Assembly: GCA_022825005.1 (NCBI GenBank)
Contig: JAJDYU010000053.1
Coordinates: 56,001 to 120,000 of the forward strand
DNA: 64,000 nt
Source: Acidimicrobiia bacterium
GTDB taxonomy: Bacteria; Actinomycetota; Acidimicrobiia; Acidimicrobiales; Bin134
Direction of reading: 5' to 3'
In this document: piece after piece, positions 33,688-41,029 of the stretch
Layout: each line of letters opens with the position of its first letter
Numbering within the stretch: the stretch's first letter is position 1
Program-made: the position numbers and the translations under genes
Notes under the pieces: generated by a model
Databases searched by the model: none
What the model was told of the DNA's origin: nothing
What the model saw: the letters and a program-made list of their open reading frames with translations, nothing else

Positions 33688-34074
33688 CTAGCTGAGGATC
33701 ATGGCCCGGATGGCCAGACCGGCCAAAAAGAAGCTGCCGCCGGCATAGAGAAGCTCGCGTCGGTGGGCGAGCTGGATTCGATAGGCGTAGACAATGGCCA
33801 CCGCGGCAATGGCCGCGAAGCCATAGAGGCGGTGCAGGTCTCCAGGATCGGCCCCCGAGCGGTTTTCCAGTATCACGCCCACGATCACCTGGGCGAAGAT
33901 CGTCCCTTGGGCCACGGCGATGAACGCCCACAGCGGCCAGCCGCGCAACCGCGGTCGAAAGTGGGCGCCCAGAGCCCATCCGCCGGCAGCGGCGTTGGCC
34001 AGCATCACCACCCAGGAGAACCAATCGTGGAAACCGGCCAGTTGCGCGGCGGCGAGAACCGAGTCGGTGCTCAC
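33688..34074 (-). CDS. Small multi-pass membrane protein
   Basis: The 128-residue product starts at GTG 34074 (VSTDSVLAAAQLAGFHDWFS), overlapping the PIG-L stop as GTGA. It has about four hydrophobic helices: WVVMLANAAAGGWALGAHF, LWAFIAVAQGTIFAQVIVGV, LYGFAAIAAVAIVYAYRIQL and FFLAGLAIRAMIL. A conserved-looking His and Arg in DLHRLYGF and HRREL lie at helix ends. No family recognised. The tight coupling suggests it works with the LmbE deacetylase or the upstream CoA racemase. Confidence 0.8.
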   Translation of the reverse strand: MSTDSVLAAAQLAGFHDWFSWVVMLANAAAGGWALGAHFRPRLRGWPLWAFIAVAQGTIFAQVIVGVILENRSGADPGDLHRLYGFAAIAAVAIVYAYRIQLAHRRELLYAGGSFFLAGLAIRAMILS

Positions 34075-34871
34075 CTGAACAAGTCGGTGGCGAAATCGCC
34101 TGTCCGGGGCGGTCCGGGAGCCACGAACCACTCAGTGCTGAACGCGTCGGCAAACTGCTCGTCGGTCATGGTGCCGAAGAAGGACTCGGCGGTGATTTGG
34201 CTGGTATGGGCCAACATGGCGGCCCGCTTGCGCTCCAGATAGGCGCTTACGTCCACTGCGTGGGTTATGTCGGCTTCCTCGGTGCCGAAATCGTCGCCCT
34301 CGAACCGCTCGACCTGCTCGGCGTCCATCTCCTCCATCGCCTCGGCAAACGACTCCACCTCGGCCATCTGGCGCTTGATCTGAGTGCGATTCATGGTGAC
34401 GTAGAACACTCTTTGAACCCCGGCCTGGCGAGCGGCTTCCACCCCCACCCGGTGAACTTGGATGTGGTCGGGATGGCCGTAGCCGCCGTGGTCGTCGTAC
34501 ACGGTGAGCACGTCGGCGGACTCCTCGGCCAGGATCCTGGCCACCCGCTCCACCGCTTCGCCGAAGTCGGCTTGCCAGAAGCAGGCCGGGTTGTCGTTGG
34601 CCTCGTCGCCGGCCATGCCCGAGTCCTCATAGCCCAAGAACTCCACCCGATGGGCGCCGATGATCTCGGCCGCGTCAAAAGTCTCCGCTGTTCGCCGGTC
34701 GCCCAGCGATTCACCCGGGCTCAGCGCGTCGGGAGCCACCTCGCCTTGCTCTCCCTTGGTGGCCACCACCAGCACCACCCGGTGGCCCTCGTCGGCCGCC
34801 TTCATCATGGTGCCCGAAGTGGCGATGGCCTCGTCGTCGGGATGGGCGTGGAAGTTCACCATCGTGCCCAC
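34071..34871 (-). CDS. LmbE/PIG-L family deacetylase
   Basis: Zinc-dependent N-deacetylase of the MshB/Mca group. The 266-residue protein has the metal site HAHPDDEAIATSG at the start and the second His motif YDDHGGYGHPDHIQVHRVG. The length and the MTMNRTQIKRQM region resemble actinobacterial mycothiol conjugate amidase-like proteins, but the substrate cannot be read from sequence. Start GTG 34871 overlaps the preceding stop (TAGTG); ATG 34862 is an alternative. It is the middle gene of a three-gene coupled set. Confidence 0.9.
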   Translation of the reverse strand: MGTMVNFHAHPDDEAIATSGTMMKAADEGHRVVLVVATKGEQGEVAPDALSPGESLGDRRTAETFDAAEIIGAHRVEFLGYEDSGMAGDEANDNPACFWQADFGEAVERVARILAEESADVLTVYDDHGGYGHPDHIQVHRVGVEAARQAGVQRVFYVTMNRTQIKRQMAEVESFAEAMEEMDAEQVERFEGDDFGTEEADITHAVDVSAYLERKRAAMLAHTSQITAESFFGTMTDEQFADAFSTEWFVAPGPPRTGDFATDLFR

Positions 34872-36007
34872 TATCTGACGGCCCCCGATTCTTGCAGGGC
34901 GGCCACCCCGGCGGCATCGAAACCCCAGTCGGCCAGCGCATCGGCAGTGTGCTCACCAGGATGGGGGGCAGGACGGGCAACCTGGGGCCGGGTGCGGCTG
35001 AACCGGGGTGCCGGGCCGGGCTGGGGAATCCCCCCCACTTCGACGAACGTGCCCCGGGCGGCATTGTGGGGATGCACGGGCGCCTCGGCCAGGCTGAGCA
35101 CCGGCGCGAAGCAGACGTCGGAGCCGTCGAGGATCTCGCACCACTCGTCTCGGGTCCTGGCCTTGACTGCCTCGGTGATCCGGACCCGCATTTCCGGCCA
35201 TGTGGAACGGTCGTTCTGGTCGATCCCTTGAGCATCGATTCCCAGCTTCTCCACCATCTCGGCGAAGAACTGCGGCTCCAGCGAGCCCAGTGAGATGTAC
35301 TCGCCGTCGGCGCACTCGTAGACGTCGTAGAACCAGGCCCCGGTGTCCAGCAAGTTGGTGCCTCGAGACCCCCACGCTCCCAGGGCGTGCATGCCATAGA
35401 TCATGGTGATGAGCAGGGCCGAGCCCTCCACCATAGAGGCGTCCACCACCTGGCCCTGGCCCGAGGTGCGGGCCTCCAGCATCCCGGCCAGCATCCCGAG
35501 GGCCAACAGCATCCCTCCCCCGCCGAAGTCGCCGGCCAGGTTCACCGGCGGCACCGGCGCCTCCCCTTCCCGGCCGATGGCCCCCAGCACGCCCGACAAG
35601 GCGATGTAGTTGATGTCGTGGCCGGCCATAGACGCATACGGGCCGTCTTGGCCCCAACCGGTCATGCGCCCGTAAACCAGCCGGGGATTGCGGGCCAGGC
35701 ATTCCTCAGGGCCGATGCCCAAGCGCTCGGCCACCCCGGGGCGGAAACCCTCGATCAGCCCATCGGCGCTCTCCACCAGCCTCAACACCGTCTCCACTCC
35801 GTCGGGGTGCTTGAGGTCGACGCCCACACTGCGGCGCCCTCGGTTCAGCACGTCGAAATGGGGGGTGTCGGGAATCTCGTCTCGGACCCGGTCGGCCCGA
35901 TCCACCCGCACCACATCGGCTCCCAGGTCGGCCAGCATCATGGCCGCGAATGGCCCTGGCCCGATGCCGGCGATCTCTACCACACGAATGCCTTTGAGCG
36001 GTCCCAT
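34871..36007 (-). CDS. CaiB/BaiF CoA-transferase family, alpha-methylacyl-CoA racemase-like
   Basis: Likely inverts the 2-methyl stereocentre of branched acyl-CoAs before beta-oxidation. Start is ATG 36007 (MGPLKGIRVVEIAGIGPGPF) with AGGAGG upstream. The 378-residue protein has VDLKHPDGVETVLRLVESAD, GYDINY-type GHDINYIALSGVLGAIG (catalytic His) and NLAGDFGGGGMLLALGMLAG (catalytic Asp), the AMACR pattern rather than formyl-CoA transferase. The stop overlaps the PIG-L gene. Confidence 0.9.
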   Translation of the reverse strand: MGPLKGIRVVEIAGIGPGPFAAMMLADLGADVVRVDRADRVRDEIPDTPHFDVLNRGRRSVGVDLKHPDGVETVLRLVESADGLIEGFRPGVAERLGIGPEECLARNPRLVYGRMTGWGQDGPYASMAGHDINYIALSGVLGAIGREGEAPVPPVNLAGDFGGGGMLLALGMLAGMLEARTSGQGQVVDASMVEGSALLITMIYGMHALGAWGSRGTNLLDTGAWFYDVYECADGEYISLGSLEPQFFAEMVEKLGIDAQGIDQNDRSTWPEMRVRITEAVKARTRDEWCEILDGSDVCFAPVLSLAEAPVHPHNAARGTFVEVGGIPQPGPAPRFSRTRPQVARPAPHPGEHTADALADWGFDAAGVAALQESGAVR

Positions 36008-36094
36008 GCTTCCTCCTGAGCTCTCCACCGCTGGGACAGTACCCGCAATCCCGGCAAACGGGGCAGCCCGAGATAGCGGTCCTTGCTCGACCAA

Positions 36095-36445
36095 TCAGCC
36101 CCAGCCCAATTCGTCAAGGCGGTCGTCCTCGATGCCGAAGTGGTGGGCAATTTCGTGAATGACGGTGATGCCTACCTGCTCTACCACCTCGGACTCCGTG
36201 TCGCACCCCTCGCAAATCGGCAGTCGGTAGATGTAGATGCGGTCGGGGAGCACCATCTCTCCCCCGCCGTAATCGCCCCGGTCAGTGAGGGGGACGCCGT
36301 CGTACAGACCCCAGATATCCGGATCCTCGCCCTCGTCCTCTACCAATACGGCCACGTTCTCCATCAACTCGGCCAGATCATCGGGAATCATGTCCAGCGC
36401 CCGCCCCACCAACTCCTCAAACCGCTCCCGAGAAACCGCAACCAT
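36095..36445 (-). CDS. Metallopeptidase family (zincin) small protein
   Basis: The 116-residue protein has the HExxH zinc motif in VGITVIHEIAHHFGIEDDRL, and the helix pattern of the small actinobacterial zincin family (ERFEELVGRALDMIPDDLAE at the start, DRIYIYRLPICEGC in the middle). Start ATG 36445 is preferred because GGGAGG lies 9 nt upstream; ATG 36454 would touch that site. Function is unknown in all hosts. It diverges from the UvrD-type helicase with 78 bp between. Confidence 0.88.
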   Translation of the reverse strand: MVAVSRERFEELVGRALDMIPDDLAELMENVAVLVEDEGEDPDIWGLYDGVPLTDRGDYGGGEMVLPDRIYIYRLPICEGCDTESEVVEQVGITVIHEIAHHFGIEDDRLDELGWG

Positions 36446-36523
36446 CCCCGCCATCCTCCCACAAGATTGAAGCCCTTTGACCTGGTGCAATGGAAGTGTC
36501 ACCAGCATCGATACCTTGGTGGT

Positions 36524-37972
36524 GTGACCGGGTTGGAGGGGCTCTTGGATGGGCTGAACGAGCGGCAGCGGGCTGCGGTAGAGGCACCGGAGACTCCGCT
36601 TTGCATCCGGGCGGGGGCGGGAACCGGCAAGACCAGGGTGCTCACCCGCAGGATTGCCCACCAAGCCGACATCGGCGCCATCGACCCCAAGCGCACGCTG
36701 GCCCTCACGTTTACCCGAAAGGCGGCCGACGAGCTGCGAGACCGCTTGGCCAGGCTAGGACTTCGAGATTCAGTGAGCGCGGGCACCTTCCACAGCGCGG
36801 CGTTTGCCCAGTTGCGCACCCGCTGGGCCGAGCGGGGAGTTCGGCCCCCCGATCTCATCCAAGACAAGCGAGGCCTCGTGGCCCGAGTGGCAAAGCAGGC
36901 CGGGATGCAACTGGCCAAAACCGAGGTTCAGGATGCGATGACCGAGATCGAGTGGGCCAAGGCTCGTCGCATCACCTCCGACGACTACCCCGAGGCGGCT
37001 GCCAGTCTCCGCCGGTGGCCGGCCTTGAATCATGGAGCGATTGCCGACCTCTATCAGCGATACGAAGCCGAGAAGACCAAGCGGAGGGTGGTGGATTTCG
37101 ATGATCTGCTCATATTGGCTCTGCGCGACCTCACCGACGACGCCGACTACGCCGAGGCCCGCCGATGGAGCTACCGGCACCTGTTCATCGACGAATTTCA
37201 GGATGTTAACCGGCTCCAGTTCGACTTGCTCCGGGCCTGGCTGGGAGATCGCAGCGACCTCTGCGCGGTGGGCGACCCCAATCAGGCGATCTATAGCTGG
37301 AACGGCGCGGACTCTGACTACATTGCGCGCTTCACCGACTGGTTCCCCGGTGCTGAAGTACTCGACTTGGTAGACAACTACCGCTCCACTCCTCAGATTC
37401 TGGCCGCGGGCCGGGCGGTATTGCCGGCCGGGGCAGCCACCTTGATCTCCCATAACCTGGACGGTCCCCGGCCGACGGCGAGCACCCATGTCGACGATTT
37501 CGACGAGGCGGCCACCATCGCTCGAGCACTGCGCGATGCCAAGGGCCCCGAGATGGCGTGGTCGTCGATGGCCGTGCTGGCCCGAACCAATGCCCAAACC
37601 GCCAAGCTGGCCGCTGCTCTAAACAAAGCGCAGATCCCCTGTCGAGTTCGCATCGACTCCCACCGCACCGCTGGCGGCGCCGAAACAGCAACGCCCGATG
37701 GCGCCGACGCGGTGGACGTGGCCACGTTCCATGCAGCCAAGGGGCTGGAGTGGCCCATCGTCCACTTGGCCGGGTTGGAGCAGGGCTTGGTGCCAATCAG
37801 CCGGGCTCAGACACCAGCCGAGATCGCCGAGGAGCAACGGTTGCTCTATGTGGCCATAACCAGAGCAGAACGCGAGCTTCATTGCCACTGGGCCGCTGAG
37901 CGCGCCTTCGGCGACCGGATTGCCGCCCGCTCCCCTTCGCCCTACCTCAATGCCATACTCAGCGCCCCCTGA
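36524..37972 (+). CDS. Compact UvrD/PcrA-family helicase
   Basis: Superfamily 1A motor with every helicase motif: LCIRAGAGTGKTRVLTRRIA, TFTRKAADELRDRL, GTFHSAAFAQLR, FIDEFQDVNRLQ, AVGDPNQAIYSWNGAD, LVDNYRSTPQIL, VDVATFHAAKGLEWPIV and LLYVAITRAERELH. At 482 residues it is about 200 shorter than PcrA/UvrD; the missing part falls between motifs IV and V, where the 2B regulatory domain is normally inserted, and there is no C-terminal tail. Start GTG 36524 follows TACCTT by 6 nt, a leaderless arrangement. Role in repair is likely. Confidence 0.88.
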   Translation: MTGLEGLLDGLNERQRAAVEAPETPLCIRAGAGTGKTRVLTRRIAHQADIGAIDPKRTLALTFTRKAADELRDRLARLGLRDSVSAGTFHSAAFAQLRTRWAERGVRPPDLIQDKRGLVARVAKQAGMQLAKTEVQDAMTEIEWAKARRITSDDYPEAAASLRRWPALNHGAIADLYQRYEAEKTKRRVVDFDDLLILALRDLTDDADYAEARRWSYRHLFIDEFQDVNRLQFDLLRAWLGDRSDLCAVGDPNQAIYSWNGADSDYIARFTDWFPGAEVLDLVDNYRSTPQILAAGRAVLPAGAATLISHNLDGPRPTASTHVDDFDEAATIARALRDAKGPEMAWSSMAVLARTNAQTAKLAAALNKAQIPCRVRIDSHRTAGGAETATPDGADAVDVATFHAAKGLEWPIVHLAGLEQGLVPISRAQTPAEIAEEQRLLYVAITRAERELHCHWAAERAFGDRIAARSPSPYLNAILSAP

Positions 37973-37980
37973 GCCAGCTA

Positions 37981-40155
37981 CTAGAGGTCGAACGGGATTA
38001 GCACCACCACGACAGTGGCATCGCAGTCTCGGAGGACCTGCTCGACGCGATGGCCCAAGAACGGGCGGTCGCCGACGCGGCGGAGGTTGGCACCCATTAC
38101 CACCAGATCGGCCTCTATGTCTCGTGACAGCTTCAAAATCTCATCGGCCGGCGAGGTGCCGTCCATGACTACCGTCTGGGTTGTTGCCCCCAACTCAAGG
38201 GCGAGAGTCTCGGCTTGGGCTACCACCTGTACGCCGACGATGGAGCCGCTGCGGGCAATCATCCTGCGGCTGAACAGCGACGGCAGTCCGGCGGGTTCAC
38301 TCCTAACGGTGTTGACGTGGGTGAGGTGCAACTCGGTGCCGAGCTGGGCGCTGAGGTTGAAGGCCACTTCCTGGGCGGCCCGCGACACCGGGCTGCCGGT
38401 TACCGGCACCACCGCCCGGCTGTACGCCCCGGGCAGGGGCCGGTCGAGGTTTCTGGCCCGGCGCACCACCACCACCGGGATTGGGCTCTCCGACAAGACC
38501 CCGTCAACCAGGGGGGAGATCACTTGCATGGTGTCGGCGTAATCCTGAGCGCCCAGTCCTATTACCCCGAATCCCAGCCGACTCTCGTCGATAATGGCTC
38601 GAACGGGGTCGTCGTGACGCACCCGCCGGTGCTCCAAAGAGCGGTCGTGCAAAACGTTGCGCAGTGGCGTGATGTCCACCTCGGCATCACGGTCGGCCAC
38701 CGTGAGCACAGTGGCCCCGGCTTCGATCGGCCAGGCGAAGTGCAGAACTTGGGCAGCAGCGATGGACTCCGGTCCGCCCCGGCTGGGCAGCAGAAGCCGG
38801 GAGGTTCGCACCACCAGATTGCGGCTCAGCGCCTGCTCCCGGCCCAGCCGCTCCTGCTCATCGGGAGTGCCCTGCCAGTTGTTCACCACCCCTCGCAGCG
38901 TGGCCGAGGCGAATAGCGAAGTGAGCACCGGCACCAGCACGATCACCGAGAAGGCAGTGGGGCTGAACACCCCGACAGACAGTCCCACGGTGGCGATGAC
39001 GATCTCAAGGGTCCCTCGGGCGTTCAGCCCTGCACCCAGGGCCAGTCCTGCCCGGTGGGTGCGGCCCGCGAGGCGGGCGCCCCCATAGGCCCCGGCAAAT
39101 TTGAAGACGATCGCCACCGCAAGCACGATCAAGGCCCACCAAAGGGCTTCGGCGTTGTTCAACAAGCGGAGATCTACCTGCAAGCCGGCGGTGGCGAAGA
39201 AGACCGGCGCGAACAACGCGTTGGTCAGGCCTTCGAGGTGATGGATCACGTCGTCGTGCTGGAATCGGGACCGGTGCAGCACCACCCCGGCGACAAACGC
39301 CCCTAACACCGCTTCCACCTTCAGCCACTCAGTGGCAACTCCGAATCCCAGCATGGTCACCATGGCCACGGCCAGTGCCGCGGCCAGGCTGCCCCCAGTG
39401 CGCCGCACCTGCCGCAACAGCAGGTCCACCAGACGCTGGCCCACCGTCAGCGCCAGCACCCCGAATGCCGCAATCCCCCCCAGCGTGACCAACACCTGCC
39501 CAGCCGACACTTCCCCTGAGGTGGCCAAGCCGGTGAACACGCCCAACAAGATCCAGCCGACTACATCGTTGGCCATGCCCGCGGCCACGGTGATCTGGCC
39601 GAAGTCCCGGCGCATCAGGCCCAGCTCGCTCAGGATCTTGGCCACCACCGCCAAAGACGACACGGCGAGCGCCAGGGCCACGAACAGCGTGAATGTGAGC
39701 CGCTCAGCATCCTCGCCCAAGAACAGGGAGGGCAGCAATAGGCCGACCACGATACCCCCGATGAGCGGCACCAACAGGCTGCCCGTGGTGACCAGCAGCG
39801 CGGACCGCCCCAGCTTGGAGATGAGCCCCAAGTCGGTCTCGAACCCGGTCACCACCAAGAGCAAAACCACACCCATCCAGCTGACCGCGGCCAGCAAGGT
39901 CCATTGCGCGCCCTGGCCGATCTCCGGCAAGAACCACTCGAAGCCCGACTCCCACACCACCCCGAACACCGACGGCCCCAGCACCAGACCGGCCAGCAAC
40001 GCCCCCACCACCGAAGGCAGCCCCACCTTGCGCATGACCGCACCGAAGAGATGGGAGACGGCCACCAGCACCAGGATGTTGACCCAAAAGATCAGCAGGT
40101 CATGGCCATGCCCCGCCGGATCAGTCGCGGTCGAGGCCGCCCACAACCCCGTCAC
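37981..40155 (-). CDS. CPA2-type cation/proton antiporter with C-terminal Usp domains
   Basis: The 724-residue protein has about twelve membrane helices (residues 18-420) of the monovalent cation:proton antiporter-2 family, including VGLPSVVGALLAGLVLGPSV, ANDVVGWILLGVFTGL and GLNARGTLEIVIATVGLSVG. The cytoplasmic half (about 440-724) contains two universal-stress-like domains; the second ends in DLVVMGANLRRVGDRPFLGH and VEQVLRDCDATVVVV, a nucleotide-binding pattern. Na+ or K+/H+ exchange under stress control is inferred. It converges with the helicase gene (8 bp apart). Confidence 0.88.
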   Translation of the reverse strand: MTGLWAASTATDPAGHGHDLLIFWVNILVLVAVSHLFGAVMRKVGLPSVVGALLAGLVLGPSVFGVVWESGFEWFLPEIGQGAQWTLLAAVSWMGVVLLLVVTGFETDLGLISKLGRSALLVTTGSLLVPLIGGIVVGLLLPSLFLGEDAERLTFTLFVALALAVSSLAVVAKILSELGLMRRDFGQITVAAGMANDVVGWILLGVFTGLATSGEVSAGQVLVTLGGIAAFGVLALTVGQRLVDLLLRQVRRTGGSLAAALAVAMVTMLGFGVATEWLKVEAVLGAFVAGVVLHRSRFQHDDVIHHLEGLTNALFAPVFFATAGLQVDLRLLNNAEALWWALIVLAVAIVFKFAGAYGGARLAGRTHRAGLALGAGLNARGTLEIVIATVGLSVGVFSPTAFSVIVLVPVLTSLFASATLRGVVNNWQGTPDEQERLGREQALSRNLVVRTSRLLLPSRGGPESIAAAQVLHFAWPIEAGATVLTVADRDAEVDITPLRNVLHDRSLEHRRVRHDDPVRAIIDESRLGFGVIGLGAQDYADTMQVISPLVDGVLSESPIPVVVVRRARNLDRPLPGAYSRAVVPVTGSPVSRAAQEVAFNLSAQLGTELHLTHVNTVRSEPAGLPSLFSRRMIARSGSIVGVQVVAQAETLALELGATTQTVVMDGTSPADEILKLSRDIEADLVVMGANLRRVGDRPFLGHRVEQVLRDCDATVVVVLIPFDL

Positions 40156-40196
40156 GCCTCAATCTCCCAAGCCGCCAACCACGCCCCCATCATGCC

Positions 40197-40988
40197 TCAC
40201 CCGTCGCTGACGTCGTCCCAGTCGAAGTCCACCACCACCGGGGCATGGTCCGACGGCTTTTCCCCCTTGCGGGCGTTGCGGTCCATGATCGCCGTGGTCA
40301 CCTGCTGGGCCAGCGGCTCGGTGGCCATCACCATGTCGATGCGCATTCCCTGGCGCTTGTGGAACCGCCCGGCCTGGTAGTCCCAGAAGGTGTAGAGGCC
40401 GTCGTCGGCCCACCGCTGGCGGAACACGTCCACCAATCCCCAGTCCTCCACTGCGGCAAAGGCCTCCCTCTCGGGCTGGCTCACGTGGGTGAGCCCCTCG
40501 AATGCGGCGATGTCCCAGACATCATTGTCGGCCGGGGCCACGTTGAAGTCTCCGGCCACAACCACCGCCGCCCCGGCATCAGCGTTGGCCTCCAGATGGG
40601 ACCGGAGCCGGCCCAGCCAGTCGAGCTTGTAGTGGTAGTGGTCATGGCCCAGCTCGCGCCCGTTGGGTATGTAGGCGCTCGCCACCCGCACACCGGCGCA
40701 TGTGGCCCACACGATGCGGGCGTCGGGGTCGGCGTCGCGGCCGTCGGCGAATCCGTTGCCGGGATCGGCCAATCCCACCCGGCTCAAGATGGCCACCCCG
40801 TTCCACCTCCCCTGGCCGTGATGGACCCACTCGTAACCCATGGCCTCAAAGGCCAAGCCGGGAAAGGCGTCCTGCGCCATTTTGGTCTCCTGCATGCACA
40901 GCACATCGGGGTCGGCCAGCTCCAACCACTCTTGGACTCGGGGCATACGGGCGTTCAGCGAATTCACGTTCCAAGTGGCCAACCGCAC
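40197..40988 (-). CDS. xth: Exodeoxyribonuclease III (AP endonuclease)
   Basis: Repairs abasic sites and 3' blocked ends. The 263-residue EEP-family protein has MRLATWNVNSLNARMPRVQE, CMQETKM (catalytic Glu), YIPNGRELGHD, VVVAGDFNVAP (DxN) and the terminal SDHAPVVVDFDWDD. GTG start with TAGGGT 7 nt upstream and no Shine-Dalgarno, so leaderless. It diverges from kgd with only 41 bp between starts. Confidence 0.95.
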   Translation of the reverse strand: MRLATWNVNSLNARMPRVQEWLELADPDVLCMQETKMAQDAFPGLAFEAMGYEWVHHGQGRWNGVAILSRVGLADPGNGFADGRDADPDARIVWATCAGVRVASAYIPNGRELGHDHYHYKLDWLGRLRSHLEANADAGAAVVVAGDFNVAPADNDVWDIAAFEGLTHVSQPEREAFAAVEDWGLVDVFRQRWADDGLYTFWDYQAGRFHKRQGMRIDMVMATEPLAQQVTTAIMDRNARKGEKPSDHAPVVVDFDWDDVSDG

Positions 40989-40995
40989 CAGCAGA

Positions 40996-41023
40996 ACCCT
41001 AGTGCTTCAGAAGTCCATAGACT
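40996..41023. promoter_or_regulatory. Back-to-back leaderless promoters of xth and kgd
   Basis: Minus-strand TAGGGT (40996-41001) is 7 nt from the xth GTG, and plus-strand TAGACT (41018-41023) is 6 nt from the kgd ATG. Neither gene has a ribosome-binding site. Each -35 region must overlap the other promoter, so the two genes may compete for polymerase. Confidence 0.55.
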
Positions 41024-41029
41024 TTCCCC

